This document shows, in pieces, positions 1 through 8,549 of a DNA stretch of 10,266 nucleotides. The stretch is taken from NCBI GenBank assembly GCA_003024985.2, contig PXIH01S0010203.1. One strand, written 5' to 3'. Source of the DNA: Euperipatoides rowelli (taxonomy: Eukaryota > Onychophora > Udeonychophora > Euonychophora > Peripatopsidae). How positions within the stretch are numbered: position 1 is the stretch's first letter; each line of letters opens with the position of its first letter. Both the position numbers and the translations under genes were made by a program. The notes beneath the pieces are model-generated. The model saw only the letters and a program-made list of their open reading frames with translations, was not told the DNA's origin and did not search any database.

Positions 1-107
1 TAAACAATGAATGTTTTAATTTTATACAGTATATAAATTTTAGCTCATTGCACTCCCTCTCCATATAAACTTTAACTCTGACAAATCTCACACTCCTGCG
101 TACGCAC

Positions 108-905
108 AATATGCTTAAAAAGGGATCCTAAGTTTTCCCGTCACATATTAATACTGTATATAGATTCTAAAATGTAAGTGGCTTCGGCTGTGTTTCAGTT
201 AATAAATAATAATAAAAAATATATATATTCTAGACCTCTAGTGTAACACAAATTTCAACTTAAGGAGCAATAGCTAACTTTTTGAATTTAAACTATTTGA
301 TACTTTTCTGTTCGTCATTGAGTTCACGAAATTAACTCGACCGTTCGTCATTAAAAAATCTAGTTCATTTTGTTAGTTTCGTTTCAAACTTTCTTACCAT
401 GCTCGAGCAGTGGGTAACTTTGTGAGGTTTGGTTTTCATAATGGCGTACAAAAAAAGGTATCATTGCTTCAACTTGGATTTATTAAAGAGATTGAAATTA
501 TGTAAAAACTGAGTGATTACAATATCTTAGATAATTGTGTAGCAATATTTTTTCATTTTAATAATCTGCAATCCTAACAAATTTTAAATTCTTTTTATTT
601 TTGGGGGGGGGGGGGGGGGGGGACATTATTTTCAATATCCCCATAAGTAAGGCTGCACAAGTCTTTACCTGAAAGGATTAATGCAATAATTTGAAATGCT
701 AATCTTTGTAAAATAGTCTTCAATACAAACATTGAATTTCATCTTCAATTGCATTAAAATTATTGTTACATAAAAGCATACTTAAACCATTTTATTATGA
801 TCGAGTACTTTGCTACTCAGAAAGGGCTAAGTTTGATCATTCGCCTATAAAATTAAATGTTCACGCGACCAGGTATTAACGAAACGCACTGAAAAAATCT
901 TATGA
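108..905. repeat. diverged repeat unit, copy 1 (interrupted)
   Basis: Blocks of this stretch recur in the same order in the next 450 bases. The shared blocks are TAAAAAGG...CCTAAGTT with TACTGTA (about 113-158), TATTCTAGAC and the following AACAC.AATTTCAA (about 225-258), GTCATTGA (about 313), and a longer block from about 722 to 905 with TTCATCTTCA, ATTGTT.CATAAAAGCAT and TTTTATTATGAT. A segment of about 375 bases (roughly 346-720), including the G-run, lies between the blocks and has no partner in copy 2, so it may be an insertion here or a deletion there. The family is not recognised and the boundaries are approximate. Confidence 0.6.
603..622 (+). repeat. G homopolymer (20 bases)
   Basis: There are twenty consecutive G residues in an otherwise AT-rich stretch. 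The length may be inexact because runs of this kind are prone to slippage and sequencing error. The run falls in the segment that separates the two halves of repeat copy 1. Confidence 0.95.
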
Positions 906-926
906 CAAACAATGCCTTTAATCAGA

Positions 927-1330
927 GCATTTTAAAAAGGTTAGACTTTTGGGGCCCCTAAGTTCCCCCATGTGACCACCTAGGACCTTTTATATACTGT
1001 ACATATTCTAGACTTCTACGGGAACACCAATTTCAAGTCCAGTTCTAATATCATTTGTATTCTTGTCATTGAATCTTTTTAGATGGATAAATAATTAGGC
1101 TTTCAAATAATAGAATTCATCTTCACTTGCATCAGAATTATTGTTGCATAAAAGCATGCTAACTATTTTATTATGATAGAGTTCTTTTCTGCTCAGGAAG
1201 AGTTAACTTTGATTGTTTGTCTATAAAATTGTTTACGTTTCGAAGCACAACCAAAAGTACCGTAATGAAACTCATTGAAAAAATATAATGAAAAACACAC
1301 CTACAATATAATAAAAGAATTCAAAAGTTT
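927..1330. repeat. diverged repeat unit, copy 2
   Basis: This is the shorter, same-orientation partner of the unit at 108-905. It carries CCTAAGTTCCCCC (about 956), TACTGTACAT (995), TATTCTAGAC (1004), GTCATTGAATC (about 1065) and TTCATCTTCACTTGC through CATAAAAGCATG to TTTTATTATGAT (about 1118-1177). Its distance from the matching parts of copy 1 falls from about 830 bases at the left to 378 at the right, consistent with one net gap of about 375-400 bases between the copies. Confidence 0.6.
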
Positions 1331-1799
1331 GTATAGTGGTACGGTTTGATAACAACTCATCCTAGCACAATGATGTTTGACTTACTTCAAGGTGCTACTA
1401 AAACAAATCAGACATCCTATTTTGGGTTACTACAACTTTGCCCTCCCTGTGGTAAAAGGAGCTTTGAAGTTTTCTAGATAAATGTATAGCAAGCCTTAGA
1501 GCCCCAATTACTTCAGAAACAGACTAATTATGTGTTTTAAAAGCTTATTTGTGGTCACTGGGTATAGTGTACAGTATGTAAAATGACTTTATTTTCTTAC
1601 TCAGATAATTTGAGGTAGGGGATGGCTAGCCTCAAATTGTTCATTTGGTTCATTTGCTAATGTTTTGTAGCAGTTTTAATTAAATAAAATATATGAAACA
1701 TAAGAAATTAAAAATAAAGCAAACATGATAAACAATTTTATTACATAATTCTCTTGATAGAGCAGAAATTATTATAATATATCCAATTAATTTTTACAC
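1331..1799. other. intergenic or 3'-flanking sequence, nothing recognised
   Basis: No gene, RNA or clear repeat is visible. One TACAGTA lies at 1570. A 25-codon minus-strand frame at 1676-1750 was considered as a terminal COQ6 exon and rejected as too weak. Confidence 0.5.
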
Positions 1800-2035
1800 T
1801 ATACTAAAATTGTAGGCTATAAGTTTAAAATTAAAACTTGTGTAATATTTTATCAAATGTAATATATAAAAAATAAATAAGAGATTTTCCATTGAAAGCC
1901 CGAGTACTAGTTTATTAAATGTTATATATTAAAAAAAAATACATAATTTAATAATTACATAAATTTAATATGTACAATATACAAAAATAAAATCAAATAC
2001 AGAATTTCAAATGGAAGCCTGTGTAATTATTCGCT
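1800..2035. repeat. degenerate AT-rich tandem-like repeat
   Basis: Similar phrases recur: AACTTGTGTAATATTTT (about 1835), GAAAGCCCGAGTACTAGTTTATT (about 1894, partly matching) and GGAAGCCTGTGTAATTATTC (about 2013). They are separated by AT-rich filler containing AATATATAAAAAATA-like strings. The spacing is about 60 and then 120 bases, suggesting an old tandem array. The low complexity makes chance similarity hard to exclude. Confidence 0.3.
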
Positions 2036-2739
2036 CCTAGGAAAAAATAAAACACAAAAAAGAAAGTTTTAATTGATTGAATTCAATTGATGTGATTATA
2101 TTCAAATAAGCTGAAAGCCTAAACTCAAATGCAGGAACAATATACAAAACAATAAAATGTAAAGGCTGGTGAAAGAACCTGCTGAATATACACAAAATGA
2201 ATACACAGTTTTGATAAAAATGATAAACTTACAACTACAATAGCATGGATTAAAACAACTTTTAGAAGTAAAAAATATATAATTACTGACTAAACACTTA
2301 TGGTTGACCAAAATTACAATCCTATATATTTTTTTAATTTATAAAATTACTGGTTATAATTATACAATATGTGTAACAATATCTAAGATGAACAAAGGCA
2401 CAGAATTCAAGAAATGGTAAAAAACAACACATGAATCCTACCTTAATAAAAGCCAACTGTCCAAAAACGATAAAATTCTAAAAAAAACAGACAAGATGCT
2501 CAGAATAAACTTTGATCATATAAAATCTTGACATGCATGGTAAACACTTAAACCTATTCTATTTCTCCTTGGTCCCTCAATTTATAACCAAAATTACATC
2601 ATATCATACTTGCACACAAAGGTCTAAATATTGAACCTATTTTGCAGTAATGCACTTTTTGTTTATTAATACCTATCAATCAGTTACCACCCATCTTTAA
2701 ATGGGAACACAAGTTGATTGAGCATTCAGTATTGCGTGT
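2036..2739. other. AT-rich stretch, nothing recognised
   Basis: No coding region or RNA gene is supported on either strand. A 12-base perfect palindrome, ATTGAATTCAAT, lies at 2076-2087, which is unremarkable at this composition. Confidence 0.5.
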
Positions 2740-2997
2740 ATGACAAATCCTGAAAGTGAAAAAATGTTTCTTGCTTGACAATCCCTAAGTGTACAATTGT
2801 GTCTGTTTTTTGAGGAAAACTCATTAGCATTCAATAGATTAGTTAGTGAACAAGAGGTCATTAAAGGACCAATAATAAAAAAAAGCATGACGAAGACTCA
2901 TGATTACTGGAAATATAAACAAGATTGTTTTGCTCCATATGACTTTCAAAAGTATTGCACAATTCTACTACTTCCACATTCTACTTATAAACCATAA
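2740..2997 (+). other. open frame with one internal stop, doubtful remnant
   Basis: From ATG at 2740 the frame reads 12 codons (MTNPESEKMFLA), meets TGA at 2776-2778, then stays open to the stop after 2997. The part after the stop is about 73 codons and has a mixed, fairly protein-like composition (FEENSLAFNRLVSEQEVIKG, later HDYWKYKQDCFAPYDF). I recognise no family. Open frames of this length are expected by chance here, so it could equally be noise. If real, it would be a decayed fragment of a mobile-element or host gene. Confidence 0.15.
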
Positions 2998-3192
2998 ACT
3001 TTATTTAAAATGCATTTTAAAGATGCAATACTTTTTTTAAACATCAAATCCATAATTCCTATCCATCCTTTTATGAGGAAATAGCTTAATGTCATTTCAT
3101 CTGTATTGGCTCGCTTATTGCTCAATATTGGTGGCTAACAAGACGCTTAAGAGTATAACATGGCATTTTATTAATTCTTAAATTGAAATTAT

Positions 3193-3460
3193 GCTTGTTA
3201 CAATGCAGTGAAATGAAAACTCAAACGGTGGAGTGGAATATTCCAAAACAGGCAAAGAAAATAAATAGTTCATCAGCCTGCTGAAATAACAAAAATGGCT
3301 GCAGCAATGAATAAGAAGAATTAAAGGGTGGTACAAACTCCTTTGAATGACACATCATCTCAGACCCAGAAATAAAATAATACATGAAAGAATAGCTCCC
3401 TGGAACGACAATTGTCAATCCAATGATTAAGACAAACCTTTCAAATGTGCAGGGCTCTTT
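3193..3460. repeat. dispersed repeat, copy A
   Basis: This stretch of about 268 bases is clearly similar, in the same orientation, to 4214-4504. Shared landmarks in order are GCAGTGAAATGAAAACTC, TTCCAAAACAG.CAAAGAAAATAAA, CTGAAATAA, CAATGAATAAGAA, GGTGGTACAAAC.CCTT, GAATGACACATCATCTCAG, AAATAAAATAATACA.GAAAGAATA, GTCAATCCAA, AAGACAAACCTT and GCAGGGCTCTT. No terminal inverted repeat or target duplication was seen, so the class is unknown. Copy A lacks an 11-base segment that copy B has inside a small hairpin. Confidence 0.85.
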
Positions 3461-3518
3461 TATCTGTAAACCTGCACATATCCAAATTATAATACATGCA
3501 AAATTAGAATTAAATCAC

Positions 3519-3645
3519 ACGACTGATCAGATCACGTTAACATGATATTTGCTAATTAATAGCAAAGGTCCTATTAAGAAAGTAAACAAAACTCAACAAC
3601 AACACAGTTTTCTCTCGCATAAGTAAATTAATGTAATAAAAACAA
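3519..3645. repeat. block shared with the intron repeat at 7013-7110
   Basis: This block contains CTGATCAGATCAC.TTAACA, ATTTGC, ATTAAGAAAGTAA and AAATTAATGTAA in the same order as 7013-7110. It lies just right of copy A, separated by about 60 bases, and may be the distal part of the same element. Copy B does not obviously carry it. Confidence 0.6.
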
Positions 3646-4213
3646 GCAAATATAGGATTTTCTATAACCGCCCCCCCCCCCCTACTTCCCCGAAAGAAAA
3701 AAAAAATCCTCAAATAAGCAAAACTGCTAAGCAGAGCAAAAATCAATGACTCTTCTTCCTGCCCCCTACCCCTTGCAAATGTTAACATATAACGCTACTT
3801 CTTAAACATAGAAAAAAAATTGTATTACAAGAGAGAAAAAGTCTATGTACCTTTTTGAAGGCGGAAGAGGAAACCGACCTTCAACAAAAATGAACTGTGG
3901 TCCTGTGTCATTAAAAAAAACTCAATGTAATAAAAAAAAAATAACCTGTCTTCACTTAGAAGAGCATAATGAAAAATAAAAGTCCACTTGAAAAAGGAGG
4001 CAAATGGCAATCCTGGTCTGAACATCCCTCTTCAACAGTGTTAGTACTAGGACAAAGCATTTCACCCACTCTTGATCATTAGTAAATGTTACTGATGTCT
4101 ACTTCATAGGGTGCCATCCTGAGTTCAAAACAGGAACCTCGAGAAAACAGTCTAGATGTTTTCAATACAAAAAGTAAATTGTTCCCTGTTCGGCTCGCAT
4201 CTATAACAATCTG
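3646..4213. other. sequence between repeat copies, nothing recognised
   Basis: The stretch contains several A-runs (T-runs on the minus strand), which produce acceptor-like sites on the minus strand, for example ACACAG near 3903. One of these would read 19 codons to a stop, but its sequence does not resemble a COQ6 C-terminus. No gene is supported. Confidence 0.5.
3671..3682 (+). repeat. C homopolymer (12 bases)
   Basis: There are twelve consecutive C residues, followed by a short C- and A-rich stretch. As with the G-run near 603, the exact count may be unreliable. Confidence 0.9.
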
Positions 4214-4504
4214 GCTTGTTACTGTATATGCAGTGAAATGAAAACTCTAACAGTGAATTGGAATACAAGTACTTTATTCCAAAACAGACAAAGAAAATAA
4301 ACAGTCCAGCAGCTTACTGAAATAAAAATGCACCAACAGAAAAAATGTCCACATCAATGAATAAGAATAAGGGGGTGGTACAAACACCTTGGAATGACAC
4401 ATCATCTCAGCCACATAAATAAAATAATACACGAAAGAATAACTTAACAGAATGACATGTCAATCCAACGAGTAAGACAAACCTTCCAAAATTGCAGGGC
4501 TCTT
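4214..4504. repeat. dispersed repeat, copy B
   Basis: This is the partner of copy A at 3193-3460, about 291 bases long, and by eye most aligned positions agree. It contains the inverted repeat TTGGAATA...TATTCCAA (4259-4283) with a short loop, which in copy A is reduced to GGAATATTCC. Both copies lie downstream of the penultimate COQ6 exon, about 1 kb apart, in one orientation. This fits either a segmental duplication or two insertions of one family. Confidence 0.85.
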
Positions 4505-4871
4505 ATCATTAATAACTATTTTTACAGCTTCCAGACTAGAACCTATTAAATATTTAACCCGTCTCATCACCCGTTCTATAATTTATACATTTTCCAGTCA
4601 TAGAAACATCTTTTAAAAATTAGAAATGGTCAATCATAGGCCTTACATCAGTAAAAAATATTTAAAAATTTAAAAAAAAAAAAATTGGAAGTATTTTTAC
4701 CTAAAGATATCACCTATCACTTTGATTATTCTATAGCTATTCACAACTTTTAATTTTATAATTAACTTTTCCAAAATAATCTTGTTTAAAAAAAGTCCAT
4801 TCTTTAATAGAGCCAATGCTGAAATCCTAAAAAAGACACTAATTAAATAGCAAAAACAAATGCATAGATAC
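4505..4871 (-). other. COQ6: start of last COQ6 intron, AT-rich
   Basis: The donor GTATCT at 4871-4866 begins an intron whose acceptor is not identified. The stretch is AT-rich, with an A-run near 4672-4684. The acceptor-like TTTTTTAG with AG at 4827-4828 would give a 44-base intron and a 29-codon frame unlike COQ6, so it was not accepted. Confidence 0.45.
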
Positions 4872-5038
4872 CTTAAGTGGTTTCAGAAAATTAGTAGCTG
4901 TTAGTCCAAGACTCCTTAATATAACCAAAGGAGTAACCTCAGTGGAATAAAGCCTATTCAAACCATCAATAGTAGCCATAACTGGAATAACATGACGTTG
5001 GCGCATGGTTTCATATTCCAGTAAATGGGAAATCGAAC
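4872..5038 (-). CDS. COQ6: COQ6 penultimate exon (probable)
   Basis: This exon has two leading bases completing Gly, then 55 codons with no stop. It starts SISHLLEYETMRQRH and ends with LRSLGLTATNFLKPLK. This is the C-terminal helical region of COQ6: the YE(T/x)xRQRH motif, the LYS pair before the conserved proline, and the LRSLGL block all match animal homologues. The acceptor is TTTTAG|GT (CT at 5039-5040), preceded by a T-rich tract. The donor is CTTAAG|GTATCT (AC at 4870-4871). The exon ends on a complete codon (phase 0). As I recall, vertebrate COQ6 also has an intron just after the PLK residues and a very short last exon, so a phase-0 terminal exon of roughly 10-25 codons is expected downstream. 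Confidence 0.92.
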
Positions 5039-6370
5039 CTAAAATGACACAACAAAATTGATTAGCAATACATTTTTATTTTGTTGTAATAAATTTATAG
5101 TTGTATATTCTATTACCATTTTCAAGTCCAATAATTTCTGTTCTAAAATGACTATGAATCGTCTAAGATTTTAAATGTTTTAATATTTTTTAAAATCTCA
5201 TGAGCAACTCGAGTCTGTATAGCATTAGTAATTTTAAATCCATAAAACAACAATTACAAACATCTCTCTCTTTTCTTATTAGATTATGTAATAAAAACAT
5301 GGAAAATATGGTAGAAATCTAAACTACTGTACATGCAGTTTTTCATGAATTAGTCACTCTTCGGGATAACACCACCAATAAAAACTCAGTTTTATGGCAA
5401 ACAAGTTAATATGTTTTCCTTTGTCTATAAAAAAAAAGTAGAATTCTCAAGACTTAAAATTCAAGTAAAGGAGAGCAACTTAATACCATTTTATGTGTCA
5501 AATAAACTGCTCCAAGATCTAAGTTAAGTTGCATCCTGTCAAAATTCATCTTATACTAATTACTTTAGATTTATTTATTTCAAAATAATGCATAAGTTTA
5601 GCTTATAAAAGCTAAATTTAACATTAATTTATTGGTAAGCTAATTTCTATTTTTAATATTCATTAAGTTTATTTTTTAATAATTATTTTTAATTTTATAT
5701 AATTTGCGTCACTTCACAGAAAAATCAAACGGGGAGAAAAATTAAGGACAGCGCGGCAATAAAATCTGGTGCAACCTGCATATTCTGCACGTTAGTTACA
5801 AATTTAGAAATAAACTAGCTGACGGACCCTGGCGTTGCCAGAACGAAGTGAGCATTGGAATTGAAAAATGAAAAACATTTGCCAAATATCTTATTTAAAA
5901 TACTGTCCATTATCTCCAAGCAACAACGTAAATGTATCCTGCCTTGCCCAGGACGGTACCTAGCGTTGCACGGGACAAAGTGAGCATTGGAATAGACAAA
6001 TTAAAAACATTTGCCAAATGTCACATTTAAAATACTGTTCATTGTCTCCAAAACAATGTAAATGTTTATCCTGACACCTTAATGATAACAAAAAAACATT
6101 CTACTTTATATATAGAAGATAAATAATTTAAAGTCCGATGATTGTCACCGTAACAAAGTTTTTCACAGTAGTGGAGGTCCAGCTCTACTATAACACTTAA
6201 CTGAGACCGGGCAAGTATTTTTAGAGGACGCCAATATTTTATTTTTTCCAGTATCAAAACAAATTTTGAATATTAAGCCTAGGAAATAAATTTTATAGCT
6301 TATCTCAAAACCAAAAATTTAAAAATAAATTTGATGTCACGAGTAAAAAAGCTAAAAAATTTTTGCTTAC
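5039..6370 (-). other. COQ6: COQ6 intron (1332 bp)
   Basis: This intron is bounded by donor GTAAGC and acceptor TTTTAG on the minus strand. It interrupts a Gly codon after its first base. It is AT-rich and contains the two-unit tandem repeat at about 5811-6122, which is distinctly richer in G+C at its start than the rest. I see no additional exon in either strand, and the neighbouring exons join without missing family residues. Confidence 0.85.
5811..6122. repeat. two-unit tandem repeat, probable mobile-element fragment
   Basis: There are two direct copies with a period of about 131-132 bases. Copy 1 starts near GACGGACCCTGGCGTTGC (5821) and copy 2 near GACGGTACCTAGCGTTGC (5952). Both continue with AAGTGAGCATTGGAAT (5847 and 5979), AAAAACATTTGCCAAAT, TTTAAAATACTGT, CATT.TCTCCAA and GTAAATGT. 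The unit sits between ACTAGCTGACGGACCC at the left and TTTATATATAGAAGATAA at the right. This layout resembles, from memory, a common invertebrate interspersed repeat that begins near AGCTGACCCGGC, but I cannot assign a class. It lies within a COQ6 intron. Confidence 0.7.
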
Positions 6371-6486
6371 CTATATCTTGGCCATTATAGATAGCATTTA
6401 CAAGAATATTTTTCAAACAGATCACATCTCCAAATCCCAAGTTAACACCTTGGCCAGCTAGAGGATGAACCCTATGAGCAGAATCC
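6371..6486 (-). CDS. COQ6: COQ6 internal exon with the UbiH/COQ6 signature
   Basis: This exon has 38 whole codons with one split base at each end. It begins [13 protein letters not shown] and continues VNLGFGD. Joined to the Gly formed across the intron, this gives the GD(S/A)AHR FAD-binding motif followed by HPLAGQGxNxGxxD, the signature of the ubiH/COQ6 hydroxylases. All the signature residues are present (His, Pro, the two glycines around Gln, Asn, Gly and the final Asp), so this part looks functional. The acceptor is TTAG|G (CT at 6487-6488) and the donor is ATAG|GTAAGC (AC at 6369-6370), the strongest donor of the three. The terminal G joins GT of the next exon to make Gly (ending NGQDIG). 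An open frame extends past both splice sites into intron, but that extension is chance read-through. Confidence 0.95.
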
Positions 6487-8425
6487 CTAACAAAATTAAT
6501 TAAATTAGAATTTGAAACATACAAATGTTTTGATTGTTCATTATTAACTAAACAATTCACTGTTTATCTAGATGGGTCTACTGAAGTCTATCTTTACTAA
6601 CATATTGCAAATTATGCTGTATATATTATAGCATCCATGCTGAAGGTAGGCTGAACTTAAAGTCTAAACTGTTTATTAGGTTTTAACATAAATGAAGTAA
6701 ATAGATAATACAAGTTCAACAACTCACTGTGCAAAATAATCCAACATAAAAGCCCCAACAGAAAACATTGGCTGCAGCTAACAAGAGGGGCGGACCCAAA
6801 CCCTGGAGTGGCCACAACTACTCCAACAATTTACCGGGAAGGCTATAAATGGCTGTTAGAATGGTAGCAGACATTCCAATGAGAGTGACGTAGAAACATA
6901 TATGCAATGCTCTTAAAAGCAAAGAGCGTGCAATCGTCAAAACAAAAAGACATGTATTATAATTAATTTCCACATGTAAGGGGAGCCGATTGCCTTCCAC
7001 ATGTTGCAATCCGTGCTTGATCAGATCACATTAACACAGCATTTGCAATAAAATAAAGGATGCATTAAGAAAGTAACGATGGCTAAAGAACAAATNAATG
7101 TAACAAGATAAGAGGGAGAAGAAAAAAATAAGAATTAAACAGGCATACTTTATTTTTTTATTATAACTAAGATTCTTGAGTTACTGTTTCACAACAGTTT
7201 AAGAAAATTGCTTTCCTGGGGAAAATAACATTGTACTAAGGAAAATAGGTGGGAAAAAATATTTTTCAACTTGTTTTAAAACTGATCGTACATTTTTAGG
7301 CTTCTCTAGAGCTGAGTTTATCACAACCCTCAGATACCATTTACTTTCAAAGGCTAAGCCACCTAAAATCCTAATGTTTTGCCAACGGCATACTGTACCT
7401 TCTCATATTACGGCATATAGTGTCCCATATATCTGTAGGCCATGGGCCATCACTGTGGCCAATAATAGATTATGCTCCTCTTTGGCTGTTATTAAATATG
7501 TTATATACGTATGTAGGCTATCATATCCTAAATAGCCTTATTTGTAAATTTTAAGTATACATTGCTCTAAGGGTAATTTATCACAGGATTAGCTTTCTAA
7601 TTAATGCGATTAAACTTGGATAAGCTATCATTCACCACTTTGTCATGGTATTTCTAATGTCTTAATAACTGCTTCAACACAAACAATTAGTTTAGCTTCA
7701 TTATAAATGTCTTTTTTAGTCCATCATAGAGTGGCTTATTTATGTAACTTTGTTAGTATAGATTGTTGAAAATTTGACAATCTTCATTTTACCAGTAAAA
7801 GTTTTTCCTTAATTATTTAGCAATTGATGGAGAAGGCTTCAAACCTTAAACTTTTAGCTGCCATTATTTGGCTATTACATACTGTATATTTATAGTTAGA
7901 CATTGATTTTTTTGTCAGCATTTCCATCAATATATTATCTATTAAATAGATAAAAGGGGATTGTCTTCTGCTCTCTGTTTTTTTTTTTTTAAAAAAAATA
8001 AGATTCTAATTTATGCTTCCATTTTAATTCTTGCATTAAGTATTCTATGGCAATTATTGTCTAGTTTTCCTGCAGAGGATTACATCAGTTGCCACGACTT
8101 TATGTTTATAACTATTGGTTTGTCTCACTACCACATATTTTATGTTTCCTTAACAACTATTACATCATAACTATGAAATATTATTAATCTATGTAACAAC
8201 AGTAGGTCTGTGTATAAGATATCTGATGTTAAATCTGTTTTGATCTATTATTATACAGTGCACTTGCACACTCATCAATATATCAAATGCATATCAATAC
8301 AGTTTACTGGATATAAAATTTAGGTAAACAAGGATTCAGTAAACAAATTTTCATAGTTTAGAACAAATATACAATTTTTTTTTCTAAGACTTTTTTAAAA
8401 AAAAAATGTTAAAAATATGACCTAC
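6487..8425 (-). other. COQ6: COQ6 intron (1939 bp)
   Basis: This intron is bounded by donor GTAGGT and acceptor GTTAG on the minus strand. It interrupts a Gly codon after its second base. It contains the probable third copy of the dispersed repeat (about 6755-7110) and the single ambiguous base of the window at 7096. The stretch 7130-8425 is AT-rich, with a T-run followed by an A-run near 7979-7998, and holds nothing I recognise. Confidence 0.85.
6755..7110. repeat. probable third, more diverged copy of the dispersed repeat
   Basis: The right part (7013-7110) matches 3519-3645 well: TGATCAGATCAC.TTAACA, ATTTGC, ATTAAGAAAGTAA and AATGTAA. The left part has weaker matches to copies A and B: GGCTGCAGC, AAGAG..GG.GG, CAAAC.CCTGGAGTG and CAATGCTCTT. 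It is richer in G+C than the surrounding intron. The N at 7096 falls inside. A 63-codon minus-strand frame at 6818-7009 has no recognisable motif. Confidence 0.5.
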
Positions 8426-8549
8426 CCAATAAGAGCTACTCTTGGGGCCACATAATGAGCAGAATGTCCCAAACCGAGTGGAAATGAAGCCCGGCTGTTT
8501 TCATCAATATTAATAATGCTAGGAGGAAGCTGTCGAACTTGAGGCTGAA
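8426..8549 (-). CDS. COQ6: COQ6 internal exon (first of three in window)
   Basis: This exon encodes 40 whole codons plus two split ones. COQ6 is a class A flavin monooxygenase (UbiH/COQ6 family) that hydroxylates the benzene ring of coenzyme Q precursors on the matrix side of the mitochondrial inner membrane. The translation runs from [10 protein letters not shown] through FPLGLGH to PRVALIG, which is the characteristic stretch just before the second FAD-contact motif of animal COQ6. The acceptor (CT at 8550-8551 on the plus strand) follows a T-rich tract ending TTTTAG. The donor is GG|GTAGGT (AC at 8424-8425). The exon opens with two bases (TT) that complete a codon begun in the upstream exon, and ends with GG, which joins G of the next exon to make Gly. 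The upstream exon is not in the window. The identity is from recognition of conserved residues, not a search. Confidence 0.9.

Noticed and set aside
1676-1750. A 25-codon minus-strand frame after AG at 1751-1752, in the correct phase for a terminal COQ6 exon and containing IMFA.
   Set aside because: The acceptor has little pyrimidine tract (ATCAAGAG), the rest of the frame is a run of hydrophobic residues typical of AT-rich chance sequence, and the match to the short COQ6 tail is only a few residues.
3221-3418. A 65-codon minus-strand frame within repeat copy A.
   Set aside because: The frame is broken in copy B by length differences that are not multiples of three, so there is no sign of coding constraint.
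3843-4025. A 60-codon minus-strand frame, part of which follows an acceptor-like ACACAG and could end a transcript.
   Set aside because: It has no recognisable motif, is rich in Phe and Leu from T-runs, and matches no family tail.
4741-4826. A 29-codon minus-strand frame after the T-rich acceptor TTTTTTAG (AG at 4828-4827).
   Set aside because: It would need a 44-base intron beside introns of 1.3-1.9 kb, and the translation (DFSIGSIKEW...) does not resemble a COQ6 C-terminus.
6300-6560. An 86-codon minus-strand open frame taken as one small gene.
   Set aside because: Only 6371-6486 is coding, as a COQ6 exon. The ends are intron read-through past clear GT and AG sites.
7961-8170. A 69-codon plus-strand frame in the larger COQ6 intron.
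   Set aside because: It begins in a T-run and A-run, is hydrophobic by composition, and has no recognisable motif.
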